In this document: piece after piece, positions 1 to 7,185 of the stretch
Layout: each line of letters opens with the position of its first letter
How positions within the stretch are numbered: the first letter of the stretch is position 1
NCBI GenBank assembly: GCA_002336845.1
Contig: DDEX01000123.1
Location: 1 to 13,174, forward strand
Origin: Rhodobacteraceae bacterium UBA1943
Lineage (GTDB): Bacteria; Pseudomonadota; Alphaproteobacteria; Rhodobacterales; Rhodobacteraceae
Length of the DNA: 13,174 nt
Reading direction: 5' to 3'
Translations under genes and position numbers: made by a program
Notes under the pieces: generated by a model
Database searches by the model: none
The model's input: the letters and a program-made list of their open reading frames with translations, nothing else
Told to the model about the DNA's origin: nothing

Positions 1-85
1 CTGGCCGGGCCTTTGAGGCCCGACCTGACAAGCTGCCCCACATCACATGGCGAAGGCGATGGCCTTCGCCAGATTGCGCCTTGTG
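1..85 (-). repeat. Dispersed palindromic repeat, copy 1 (left flank of operon)
   Basis: This intergenic element contains two hairpins. The first has 7-bp arms CGGGCCT (6-12) and AGGCCCG (16-22) around a 3-nt loop. The second has perfect 10-bp arms TGGCGAAGGC (48-57) and GCCTTCGCCA (62-71) around the loop GATG. A second copy lies in reverse orientation after the operon. Bases 1-22 match the reverse complement of 6938-6959 at 20 of 22 positions, and 48-78 match the reverse complement of 6881-6911 at 29 of 31. The stretch between the hairpins is diverged. The left end is probably cut by the window edge and the right boundary is uncertain. The strand is set relative to copy 2, which is called +. 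Confidence 0.8.
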
Positions 86-219
86 AAGACAGCCACACCG
101 CCGCCCCGCCTGCCCATGTTTTCAGCACCCCCCGCAACATCGCCCGAAATCCTTGCAGATCGCCCCGTCGCCGGGTTCCCCCGCGCCCGCTTCCCCCCTA
201 GTCTGGCCCAAAGCCTCGC

Positions 220-223
220 GGAG
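220..223 (+). promoter_or_regulatory. Ribosome binding site of the DUF2126 gene
   Basis: GGAG lies 5 nt before the ATG at 229 and supports that start over other in-frame options. The stretch from about 86 to 219 between the repeat and this site shows no gene and no convincing promoter. Confidence 0.55.
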
Positions 224-228
224 CGGAC

Positions 229-3200
229 ATGTCGATCAAGGCCAGCATCTATCACCTGACCCATTACAAATACGACGCGCCGATCGTCCTTGGTCCGCAG
301 GTCATCCGCCTGCGCCCTGCCCCGCACAGCCGCACGCGGGTCATTTCCCATTCGCTCAAGGTCACGCCCGCCAATCACTTTGTGAACTATCAGCAAGACC
401 CCTACGGCAACTGGCTGGCGCGCTTTGTCTTCCCCGAGCCTGTGACGGAACTGAAGATCGAGGTCGATCTGACCGCCGACATGACCGTCTATAACCCCTT
501 CGACTTTTTCGTCGAGGAGGTGGCCGAGGAATGGCCCTTTGACTATCCGCTGGACCTGATCGACGACCTTTCGATCTATCGCAAGGCCGAAGCCTTGGGG
601 CCAGAGTTCGAGGCCTATCTGGCCACCATCCCGCGCGAAAAGGCCCGGACGGTCGATTTCATCGTTGGCCTGAACCGCGACCTCTCAAACCACATCAAAT
701 ACCTGATCCGGATGGAGCCGGGGGTGCAGACCCCGGATGAAACGCTGGCGCTGGCCAGTGGCTCTTGCCGCGATTCAAGCTGGTTGCTGGTGAACATCCT
801 GCGCCATCTGGGTTTTGCCGCGCGGTTCGTCTCGGGCTATCTGATCCAGCTCAAGCCCGACCTCAAGGCGCTGGATGGCCCCTCGGGCACCGAGGTGGAT
901 TTCACCGACCTGCACGCCTGGGTCGAGGTATATCTGCCCGGCGCGGGCTGGATCGGGCTTGACCCCACCTCTGGCCTGCTGACCGGGGAAAGCCATATCC
1001 CGCTGTCGGCAACGCCTCATTATCGCAACGCCGCGCCGATTTCAGGCGGCTATACCGGCGTGGCCAACGTCAGCTTCGATTTCGACATGCAGGTCCGGCG
1101 CGTGGCCGAACACCCCCGCATCACCAAGCCGTTCAGCGATGATGCCTGGGACGAGTTGAACGCCCTTGGCCACAAGGTCGATGCCGCGTTGAAGGCGGGC
1201 GATGTTCGGCTGACCATGGGGGGCGAGCCGACCTTCGTGTCGATCGACGATTTCGAATCCGCTGAATGGAACACCGCCGCCGTCGGCCCGACCAAGCGCG
1301 ACCGCGCCGATGTGCTGATCCGCCGGTTGCGCGACCGTTTCGCACCGGGCGGCTTTCTGCACTATGGGCAGGGCAAGTGGTATCCGGGCGAAAGCCTGCC
1401 GCGCTGGACCTTTTCGCTCTATTGGCGGGCCGATGGCCAGCCCGTCTGGCAAAACCCCGACCTGATCGCGCCCGAGGGCGAGGCGCAGGGCGCGACGCCC
1501 CTGCAAGCGCAGGAGCTGCTGCGCGAAATCGCGTTCGAGCTGGATGTGGGCGAGGAAAACATCCTGCCCGCCTATGAAGACCCTGCCGAATGGCTGGTGA
1601 AAGAGGCGAACCTGCCGCCCAACGTCACCCCCGAAAATTCGGAACTGAAAGACCCCGAGGCGCGCCATCGCATCGCGCAGGTGTTTGACCGCGGGCTGAC
1701 CAACCCGGTGGGCTTTGTCCTGCCGGTGCAGCCGTGGATGGCGCGTGACGGGCGGCGGAAATGGTATTCCGAACGCTGGCGGCTGCGGCGCGGCAAGATG
1801 TTTCTGGTGCCCGGCGACAGCCCGGTGGGCTATCGGCTGCCGCTGGAAAGCCTGCCTTATCTGACACCGGCGCAATACCCCTACATCAATCCGATGGACC
1901 CCACGATCCCGCGGCCCGACCTGCCCGAACCAGCCCAGATCGACAAGCAGCGCAAATCGCAGCCGATGGCCAGCTTTGTCGCCTCTGCCCCGGTTCAGGC
2001 CTTCACCCCGCAATCGGCGACCGAGGTTGAAGGCTTCGTCCGCACCGCCCTGACGGTCGAACCGCGCAACGGCCGCCTGTCGGTCTTCATGCCGCCGGTA
2101 ACGACGCTGGAGGACTATCTGGACCTCTTGCATGTCGCCGAAACCGCCGCCGCCCGGTTGAACCTGAAGGTGCATATCGAGGGCTATCAGCCCCCGCATG
2201 ACCCGCGCCTGAATGTGATCCGCGTTGCCCCCGATCCCGGCGTGATCGAGGTGAACATCCATCCCGCCCATGATTGGGACGACTGCGTTTCGATCACCCA
2301 GACCGTTTATGAAGAGGCCCGCCAGTCGCGCCTTGGCGCCGACAAGTTCATGATCGACGGCAAGCATTGCGGCACGGGCGGCGGCAACCATGTGGTTGTG
2401 GGTGGCGCGACCACGCTGGATAGCCCCTTCCTGCGGCGGCCCGACCTGCTGAAATCGCTGATCCTGCACTGGAACCGGCATCCCAGCCTGTCTTACCTCT
2501 TCTCAGGCCTGTTCATCGGCCCGACCTCTCAGGCCCCACGTATGGACGAAGGGCGGCACGACAGCCTTTATGAACTGGAAATCGCCCTAAGCCAGATCCC
2601 GGTGCCCGGACAGGGGATGCAGCCGATGCCTTGGCTGGTGGACCGCCTGCTGCGGAACATACTGACCGATGTGACCGGCAACACCCACCGGGCCGAGATT
2701 TGCATCGACAAACTCTATTCCCCCGATGGCCCCACCGGGCGGCTGGGTCTGGTAGAGTTCCGCGGGTTCGAGATGCCGCCCGATGCGCGGATGTCGCTGG
2801 CCCAGCAACTCCTCCTGCGCGCCCTGATCGCGCGGTTCTGGGCGGCGCCTGCGACGGGCGACCTGACCCGCTGGGGCACGGCGCTGCATGACCGCTTCAT
2901 GCTGCAGCATTTCGTCTGGGAAGATTTCCGCGACGTGCTGGCCGATCTGCGCGCCCATGGCTTTGATCTGAAAGAGGAATGGTTCACCGCGCAGGGAGAG
3001 TTCCGCTTCCCCTTCTGCGGAGAGGTTGACTATGAAGGCATCAGGCTGGAACTGCGTCAGGCGCTGGAGCCGTGGCATGTTCTGGGCGAAACCGGAGCGA
3101 TTGGGGGAACGGTGCGCTATACCGACAGTTCAACCGAACGCTTGCAGGTCAAGCTGACCACCGCGCAGCCAGATCGCTATACCGTCACCTGCAACGGGCG

Positions 3201-3552
3201 CGAGGTGCCCTTGACCCGCGTGGCCAATGGCGTTGCCGTGGCCGGTGTGCGCTACAAGGCGTGGCAGCCGGCGGCGGCGATGCAGCCGACCGTTCCGGTC
3301 CACGCGCCGCTGACCTTCGACATCCATGACAAATGGTCGGGCCGGGCGCTTGGGGGCTGTGTCTATCACGTCGCCCACCCCGGCGGGCGCAACTATGACA
3401 CCTTCCCGGTGAACGGAAACGAGGCCGAGGCGCGACGCCTGGCACGGTTCGAGCCTTCGGGCCACCAGGCGGGCTGGCTGCGACCGGGAACCGAGCGGCG
3501 GCACCCGGACTTTCCCTTCACCCTTGACCTGCGGCGCCCGGTCGGCATCTGA
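229..3552 (+). CDS. Transglutaminase-like protein fused to DUF2126 putative amidoligase
   Basis: This 1107-residue protein has three parts. Residues 1 to about 85 resemble the beta-rich N-terminal domain of bacterial transglutaminases. Residues about 140-260 form a transglutaminase-like core with a complete triad: Cys180 in GSCRDSS, His229 in DLHAWVEV and Asp245 in GLDPTSG. Residues about 300-1107 match the DUF2126 putative amidoligase family, with GGEPTF (331-336), KWYPGESLPRW (around 383-393), GTGGGNH (715-721), HRAEICIDKLY (820-830) and EFRGFE (843-848). These acidic, His and Asn residues fit a carboxylate-amine ligase of glutamine-synthetase/GCS2 type. No signal peptide is seen, so it is probably cytoplasmic. 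The length is normal for the family. It is the first gene of the operon and ends 6 nt before the next. Substrate and product are unknown. Family assignment is firm; the ligase activity is prediction. Confidence 0.93.
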   Translation: MSIKASIYHLTHYKYDAPIVLGPQVIRLRPAPHSRTRVISHSLKVTPANHFVNYQQDPYGNWLARFVFPEPVTELKIEVDLTADMTVYNPFDFFVEEVAEEWPFDYPLDLIDDLSIYRKAEALGPEFEAYLATIPREKARTVDFIVGLNRDLSNHIKYLIRMEPGVQTPDETLALASGSCRDSSWLLVNILRHLGFAARFVSGYLIQLKPDLKALDGPSGTEVDFTDLHAWVEVYLPGAGWIGLDPTSGLLTGESHIPLSATPHYRNAAPISGGYTGVANVSFDFDMQVRRVAEHPRITKPFSDDAWDELNALGHKVDAALKAGDVRLTMGGEPTFVSIDDFESAEWNTAAVGPTKRDRADVLIRRLRDRFAPGGFLHYGQGKWYPGESLPRWTFSLYWRADGQPVWQNPDLIAPEGEAQGATPLQAQELLREIAFELDVGEENILPAYEDPAEWLVKEANLPPNVTPENSELKDPEARHRIAQVFDRGLTNPVGFVLPVQPWMARDGRRKWYSERWRLRRGKMFLVPGDSPVGYRLPLESLPYLTPAQYPYINPMDPTIPRPDLPEPAQIDKQRKSQPMASFVASAPVQAFTPQSATEVEGFVRTALTVEPRNGRLSVFMPPVTTLEDYLDLLHVAETAAARLNLKVHIEGYQPPHDPRLNVIRVAPDPGVIEVNIHPAHDWDDCVSITQTVYEEARQSRLGADKFMIDGKHCGTGGGNHVVVGGATTLDSPFLRRPDLLKSLILHWNRHPSLSYLFSGLFIGPTSQAPRMDEGRHDSLYELEIALSQIPVPGQGMQPMPWLVDRLLRNILTDVTGNTHRAEICIDKLYSPDGPTGRLGLVEFRGFEMPPDARMSLAQQLLLRALIARFWAAPATGDLTRWGTALHDRFMLQHFVWEDFRDVLADLRAHGFDLKEEWFTAQGEFRFPFCGEVDYEGIRLELRQALEPWHVLGETGAIGGTVRYTDSSTERLQVKLTTAQPDRYTVTCNGREVPLTRVANGVAVAGVRYKAWQPAAAMQPTVPVHAPLTFDIHDKWSGRALGGCVYHVAHPGGRNYDTFPVNGNEAEARRLARFEPSGHQAGWLRPGTERRHPDFPFTLDLRRPVGI

Positions 3553-3558
3553 TGCCCC

Positions 3559-5970
3559 ATGCAGACCGCAAACACCGATCCGAACCCGGCCCAGATTGCG
3601 GCCATCGCGCGCGACTATCACCCGCCTGCCGCCACGCAGGACGAACTGGTTGACGCACGGGGCGAGATGCGCCCCGTCTGGCGCGGCTTCATGCGCCATC
3701 TGCTGGCCCTGAGCGGGGAAGAGCGGACACGACGCCTTGCCCGCGCCGACCAGTATCTGATGGATTCTGGCGTGTTCTACCGCCAGTACGGCACGGCAAA
3801 AACCGAAGGGGGCCAGTCGGTCGAGCGGCCCTGGCCGCTGTCGCATATTCCGGTGCTGATCGCCCAGGGTGAATGGCAGGGCCTGTCTGCCGCGCTGATC
3901 CAGCGGGCAGAATTGCTAGAGGCGGTGATGGCCGATCTTTACGGCGAAAACCGTCTGGTGGCCGAGGGCAAGCTGCCCGCCGCGCTGATCGCCGCCAACC
4001 CCGAATGGCTGCGCCCCATGGTGGGGGTGCGCCCGCGCGACGGGCATTACCTGCATTTTCTGGCCTTTGAAATCGGGCGCGGCCCCGATGGCAACTGGTG
4101 GGTGCTGGCCGACCGGGCGCAGGCCCCTTCGGGCGCGGGCTATGCGCTGGAAAACCGCGTCGCCACCAGCCGCGCTTTCGCCGATGTCTATGCCGGCATG
4201 AACGTGCCGCGCCTGGCCGGATTCTTCCGCGATTTTCGAGACCAGTTGCAGGCCCTGCGCCACGACCCTCTGGCGCGGGTGGCGATTCTGACACCCGGCA
4301 CGATGAACGAGACCTATTACGAACACGCCTATATCGCGCGGTATCTGGGCTTCACCCTGGTCGAAGGCGAAGATCTGACCGTCGCGGGCAACCGCCTTCT
4401 GGTGCGCACCGTTTCGGGTCTGCGCCCCGTGGATGTGCTGTGGCGGCGCATGGACAGCGCCTTCGCCGACCCGGTAGAGCTGAACCAGCAAAGCCGCATC
4501 GGCACGCCGGGCATGGTATCGGCGCTGCGCGCGCAGGGTCTGACCATGGTGAATGCCCTGGGGTCGGGGGTGCTGGAAACCCGGGCGCTGATGGCGTTCC
4601 TGCCAAAACTTGCGCGTGACCTTCTGGGCAGCGATCTGCTGATGCCCAACATCGCCACCTGGTGGTGCGGCGGCGCGGCAGAACGGCAGGCGGTTCTGGC
4701 CGATCCGGGGCGCATGGTAATCTCGGACGCCTTTGCCACCGGCCTGCCCTATGAAGGGCCTTTGCAAGGGCTGGCGGCTTCTGGTCTGGCGACGGCCGAT
4801 CTGGCGGCGAAACTGGCAAGCGAAGGCCCGCGCCTTGTGGCGCAAGAGGCGGTCACGCTGTCCACCACGCCCGCACTGGTCGAGGGCCGGTTGCAGCCGC
4901 GCCCCCTGTCGTTGCGGGTGTTTCTGGCGCGGACGGCGCAGGGCTGGCAGGTCATGCCGGGCGGGTTCGCCCGCATCGGCGCCTCGCCAGAGCCTGCGGC
5001 CATCGCCATGCAGAACGGTGGCAATGCCGCCGATGTCTGGATCGTCGCCGACCGCCCTCAGCCCGCCGTCAGCATGGTGGCCCCGCCCAGCGCCGCCTAT
5101 CGCCGCGTGACGCCCGGCTCGCTGCCCTCGCGCGCCGCCGACAACCTGTTCTGGTTGGGCCGCTATGTCGAACGGGCCGAGGGGATCATGCGCCTCTTGC
5201 GCGCCCGCAACATCCGTCTGGCCGAAGCCGGAGAGGCCGCATCCCCGCTGCTGGCCGCGATGGACCCGCTGTTCGAGTCGCTGGGCACCAAGCCCGACAC
5301 CGGCGTGCCGGCGGGCCTGCTCTCTACCCTTGGCTGGGCGATCAGCAGCGCGGGCCATGTGCGCGACCGCTTTTCGCCCGATGCCTGGCAGGCGCTGATC
5401 GACCTGAACAAGACCGCGACACGCATGGCCGCCAAGGTCACGCCGGGTGACGATGCCGCCCGCGCGCTGTCGGCCCTGCTGCGCAAGCTGACCGGGTTTT
5501 CCGGGCTGGTGCATGAAAACATGTATCGCTTTCTTGGCTGGCGTTTCCTGACCATCGGGCGGCACCACGAACGGGCCATGGGAATGGCCGCCAATCTGGC
5601 AATTCTGGCCGATGCCAAGGCCCCCGAAGGGGCGCTTGATCTGGCGATTGAGGTCGGCGACAGCGTGATGACCCACCGCCGCCGCTTTTCGCTGCAAACC
5701 AGCCGTGTGACGGTGATCGACCTTCTGGCGCTGGACGAAATGAACCCACGCTCGCTGCGCTATCAACTGGACGGTATGGCCGAACAGTTGCGCCTGCTGC
5801 CAGAGGCGGATGAATACGGGATGCCCTCTGACCTGACGCGCGCAATGTTGCGGCTGCACACCGATCTTGCCACCACCCGGCCCGAGGATCTGACAACGCA
5901 AGCCATCTGGGCCTTGCGCGGGCGCATCGCGGGCTTGTCAGACCTGCTGACTGCGGCATACCTGCGCTGA
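3559..5970 (+). CDS. Circularly permuted ATP-grasp / alpha-E fusion protein
   Basis: This 803-residue protein carries two domains that are often encoded as separate genes. Residues 1 to about 515 match the circularly permuted ATP-grasp family (COG2308, DUF404/DUF407), including TPGTMNETYYEHAYIARYLG (245-264), VLWRRMD (293-299), GTPG (315-318) and a TWWCGG segment further on. Residues about 521-803 match the helical alpha-E domain (COG2307, DUF403), starting at SLPSRAADNLFWLGRYVERAE. ATP-grasp enzymes activate a carboxylate as acyl phosphate and join it to an amine, so this is a likely peptide- or amide-bond former. The alpha-E partner has no established activity. The gene lies between two transglutaminase genes, 6 nt after the first, and its stop overlaps the next start. 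No strong Shine-Dalgarno is seen, consistent with translational coupling. The alpha-E half is intact. Confidence 0.93.
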   Translation: MQTANTDPNPAQIAAIARDYHPPAATQDELVDARGEMRPVWRGFMRHLLALSGEERTRRLARADQYLMDSGVFYRQYGTAKTEGGQSVERPWPLSHIPVLIAQGEWQGLSAALIQRAELLEAVMADLYGENRLVAEGKLPAALIAANPEWLRPMVGVRPRDGHYLHFLAFEIGRGPDGNWWVLADRAQAPSGAGYALENRVATSRAFADVYAGMNVPRLAGFFRDFRDQLQALRHDPLARVAILTPGTMNETYYEHAYIARYLGFTLVEGEDLTVAGNRLLVRTVSGLRPVDVLWRRMDSAFADPVELNQQSRIGTPGMVSALRAQGLTMVNALGSGVLETRALMAFLPKLARDLLGSDLLMPNIATWWCGGAAERQAVLADPGRMVISDAFATGLPYEGPLQGLAASGLATADLAAKLASEGPRLVAQEAVTLSTTPALVEGRLQPRPLSLRVFLARTAQGWQVMPGGFARIGASPEPAAIAMQNGGNAADVWIVADRPQPAVSMVAPPSAAYRRVTPGSLPSRAADNLFWLGRYVERAEGIMRLLRARNIRLAEAGEAASPLLAAMDPLFESLGTKPDTGVPAGLLSTLGWAISSAGHVRDRFSPDAWQALIDLNKTATRMAAKVTPGDDAARALSALLRKLTGFSGLVHENMYRFLGWRFLTIGRHHERAMGMAANLAILADAKAPEGALDLAIEVGDSVMTHRRRFSLQTSRVTVIDLLALDEMNPRSLRYQLDGMAEQLRLLPEADEYGMPSDLTRAMLRLHTDLATTRPEDLTTQAIWALRGRIAGLSDLLTAAYLR

Positions 5971-6854
5971 TGCTGTACCGGATCCGCCTTGTCATCGACT
6001 ATGTGTTCGCCCGCCCCACCGGCGCGGGCCGCCAGCAATTCCGCATCCTGCCGGCCAATCTGCCCGGCTGTCAGACCGTCGCGTCGGAAACCGTCACTTT
6101 CGCGCCGGACCCGCAGGAACGGCAGGTATTCGACGATTTCTACGGCACCCGCGTGGTGCAGGCGGTGATGCCCCCCGGGCTGACCAAGCTGACCGTGACC
6201 ATGCAGGCCAGCGTGATCCGCCGCTCCGCCCCGCCCGAGTTTGACATGAGCGCGCCACTGGCCGACCTGCCCGGCCAGATTGCCCTGATCCGCGACCTTG
6301 GGCCCGAGGCGCCGCACCACTTCCTGCCGCCCTCACCCCGTCTGCCGCCAAGCGCCGACATCGCCACCTTTGCCCGCAGCGCCACCGCCAATTGCACGAC
6401 GGCACGAGACGTGGTTCAGGCCATGGGCCGCGCGCTGCACGCCGAAATGACCTTTGACGCCGATGCGACCGAGGTGGACACCCCGGCCGAGACCGCCTTT
6501 GCCGGGCGCCATGGCGTCTGTCAGGATTTTGCCCAGATCATGATTTCGGGCTTGCGCAGCATCGGCATTCCGGCGGCCTATGTCGCAGGTTATCTGCGCA
6601 CTTTGCCGCCCCCGGGAAAGCCCCGGCTGGAAGGGGCAGATGCCATGCACGCCTGGGTCCGCGCCTGGACCGGCGCCGAAAGCGGCTGGGTCGAATATGA
6701 CCCGACCAATGCCTGCTGGGTGGCCGAGGATCATATCGTCGTCGGCTATGGCCGCGATTACGGCGATGTTGCCCCGGTGATCGGCATGTTGCGGCTGGAT
6801 GGCAGCCAGAAGGGCAGCCACAAGGTAGATATCCGCCCCGAAGGCGAGGGGTAA
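5970..6854 (+). CDS. Transglutaminase-like cysteine peptidase family protein
   Basis: This 294-residue protein has a bacterial transglutaminase N-terminal domain (about 1-85) and a transglutaminase-like core (about 140-255). The core shows Cys184 in GVCQDFA, His227 in DAMHAWV and Asp244 in EYDPTN, so the full catalytic triad is present. Proteins of this fold form isopeptide bonds or, more often in bacteria, cleave peptide or amide bonds. There is no signal peptide. The ATG overlaps the upstream TGA by one base (TGATG), so translation is probably coupled to the ATP-grasp/alpha-E gene. It differs from the first gene in lacking the DUF2126 extension, which gives this operon two separate transglutaminase-type active sites. 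The acceptor or substrate is unknown. It is the last gene of the operon; the dispersed repeat follows at once. Confidence 0.92.
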   Translation: MLYRIRLVIDYVFARPTGAGRQQFRILPANLPGCQTVASETVTFAPDPQERQVFDDFYGTRVVQAVMPPGLTKLTVTMQASVIRRSAPPEFDMSAPLADLPGQIALIRDLGPEAPHHFLPPSPRLPPSADIATFARSATANCTTARDVVQAMGRALHAEMTFDADATEVDTPAETAFAGRHGVCQDFAQIMISGLRSIGIPAAYVAGYLRTLPPPGKPRLEGADAMHAWVRAWTGAESGWVEYDPTNACWVAEDHIVVGYGRDYGDVAPVIGMLRLDGSQKGSHKVDIRPEGEG

Positions 6855-6865
6855 GGGCGGCGCGC

Positions 6866-6961
6866 AGTGCCGACACACCACGCGGTCTGGCGAAGGCCAT
6901 CGCCTTCGCCACACGGTGGCGGTGAAACTTGCACCGCCGGGCCACAAGGGCCCGGCCAGCG
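6866..6961 (+). repeat. Dispersed palindromic repeat, copy 2 (right flank of operon)
   Basis: The core hairpin at 6888-6911 has 10-bp arms TGGCGAAGGC and GCCTTCGCCA around CATC, and is the exact reverse complement of 48-71. The second hairpin, CGGGCC-N5-GGCCCG, lies at 6938-6954. The order and spacing of the two hairpins mirror copy 1, so this is one element in opposite orientation. It begins 11 nt after the last operon stop codon and could act as a transcript-end or mRNA-stabilising structure as well as a repeat. Confidence 0.8.
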
Positions 6962-7057
6962 CCCGCCCCGCCATCGGCGGGCGCTTCTCGCCCGCCGGGG
7001 CTGGCACTGGCCTTTCGTCGGCACTTGCGGACCGGTCTCTAGCGGACAGGTTGCGCA

Positions 7058-7094
7058 CGGGCGGGGAAACGCGATGCGTTTCCTGATCCGCCCG
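7058..7094 (+). other. Long bulged hairpin in the amidase leader
   Basis: The outer stem CGGGCGG (7058-7064) pairs with CCGCCCG (7088-7094). The inner stem GGAAACGC (7065-7072) pairs with GCGTTTCC (7076-7083) around a 3-nt loop. A single 4-nt bulge (TGAT) interrupts one side, giving 15 perfect base pairs. It may be a leader RNA structure, a terminator without a U tract, or a DNA cruciform. Function is unknown. Confidence 0.55.
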
Positions 7095-7133
7095 GGTATG
7101 GGTTGGCGAAATGCCGCGCTGCCCAAGGGCTTG

Positions 7134-7163
7134 ACGAGGCCCCTCGAGGCCTCGTTTCCTTTC
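7134..7163 (+). terminator. Terminator- or attenuator-like hairpin
   Basis: ACGAGGCC (7134-7141) pairs with GGCCTCGT (7148-7155) over a 6-nt loop, followed by a pyrimidine run TTTCCTTTC. It ends about 25 nt before the amidase start. It may stop read-through from upstream or attenuate the amidase transcript. The T tract is interrupted by CC, so an intrinsic terminator is only possible. Confidence 0.4.
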
Positions 7164-7185
7164 GTGGGAAATTTCGGGGGCGACA

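Larger units (their letters stand above)
6855..7185. other. Structured 331-nt intergenic region
   Basis: No credible gene is present between the transglutaminase and the amidase. The region holds repeat copy 2, a 10-bp hairpin AGCGCCCGCC/GGCGGGCGCT (6958-6967 with 6976-6985), a 9-bp inverted repeat AGTGCCGAC (6866-6874) and GTCGGCACT (7017-7025) enclosing the repeat, a bulged 15-bp hairpin at 7058-7094, and a terminator-like hairpin at 7134-7155. No tRNA or known riboswitch was recognised. Confidence 0.6.

Noticed and set aside
195..209. TAGTCT upstream of the DUF2126 gene, and TAGAAC at 8599 upstream of bioM, as -10 elements.
   Set aside because: They match only 3 and 4 of 6 consensus bases, and no credible -35 element lies at the right distance from either.
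1042..2481. A 479-codon minus-strand frame opposite the DUF2126 gene.
   Set aside because: It is a compositional shadow of the sense gene, with no recognisable family, start signal or context.
3916..5901. A 661-codon open frame on the minus strand opposite the ATP-grasp/alpha-E gene.
   Set aside because: It is antisense to a well-supported gene, its predicted protein is rich in Arg, Gln, His and Gly with no domain, and such frames are common in GC-rich codon-biased DNA.
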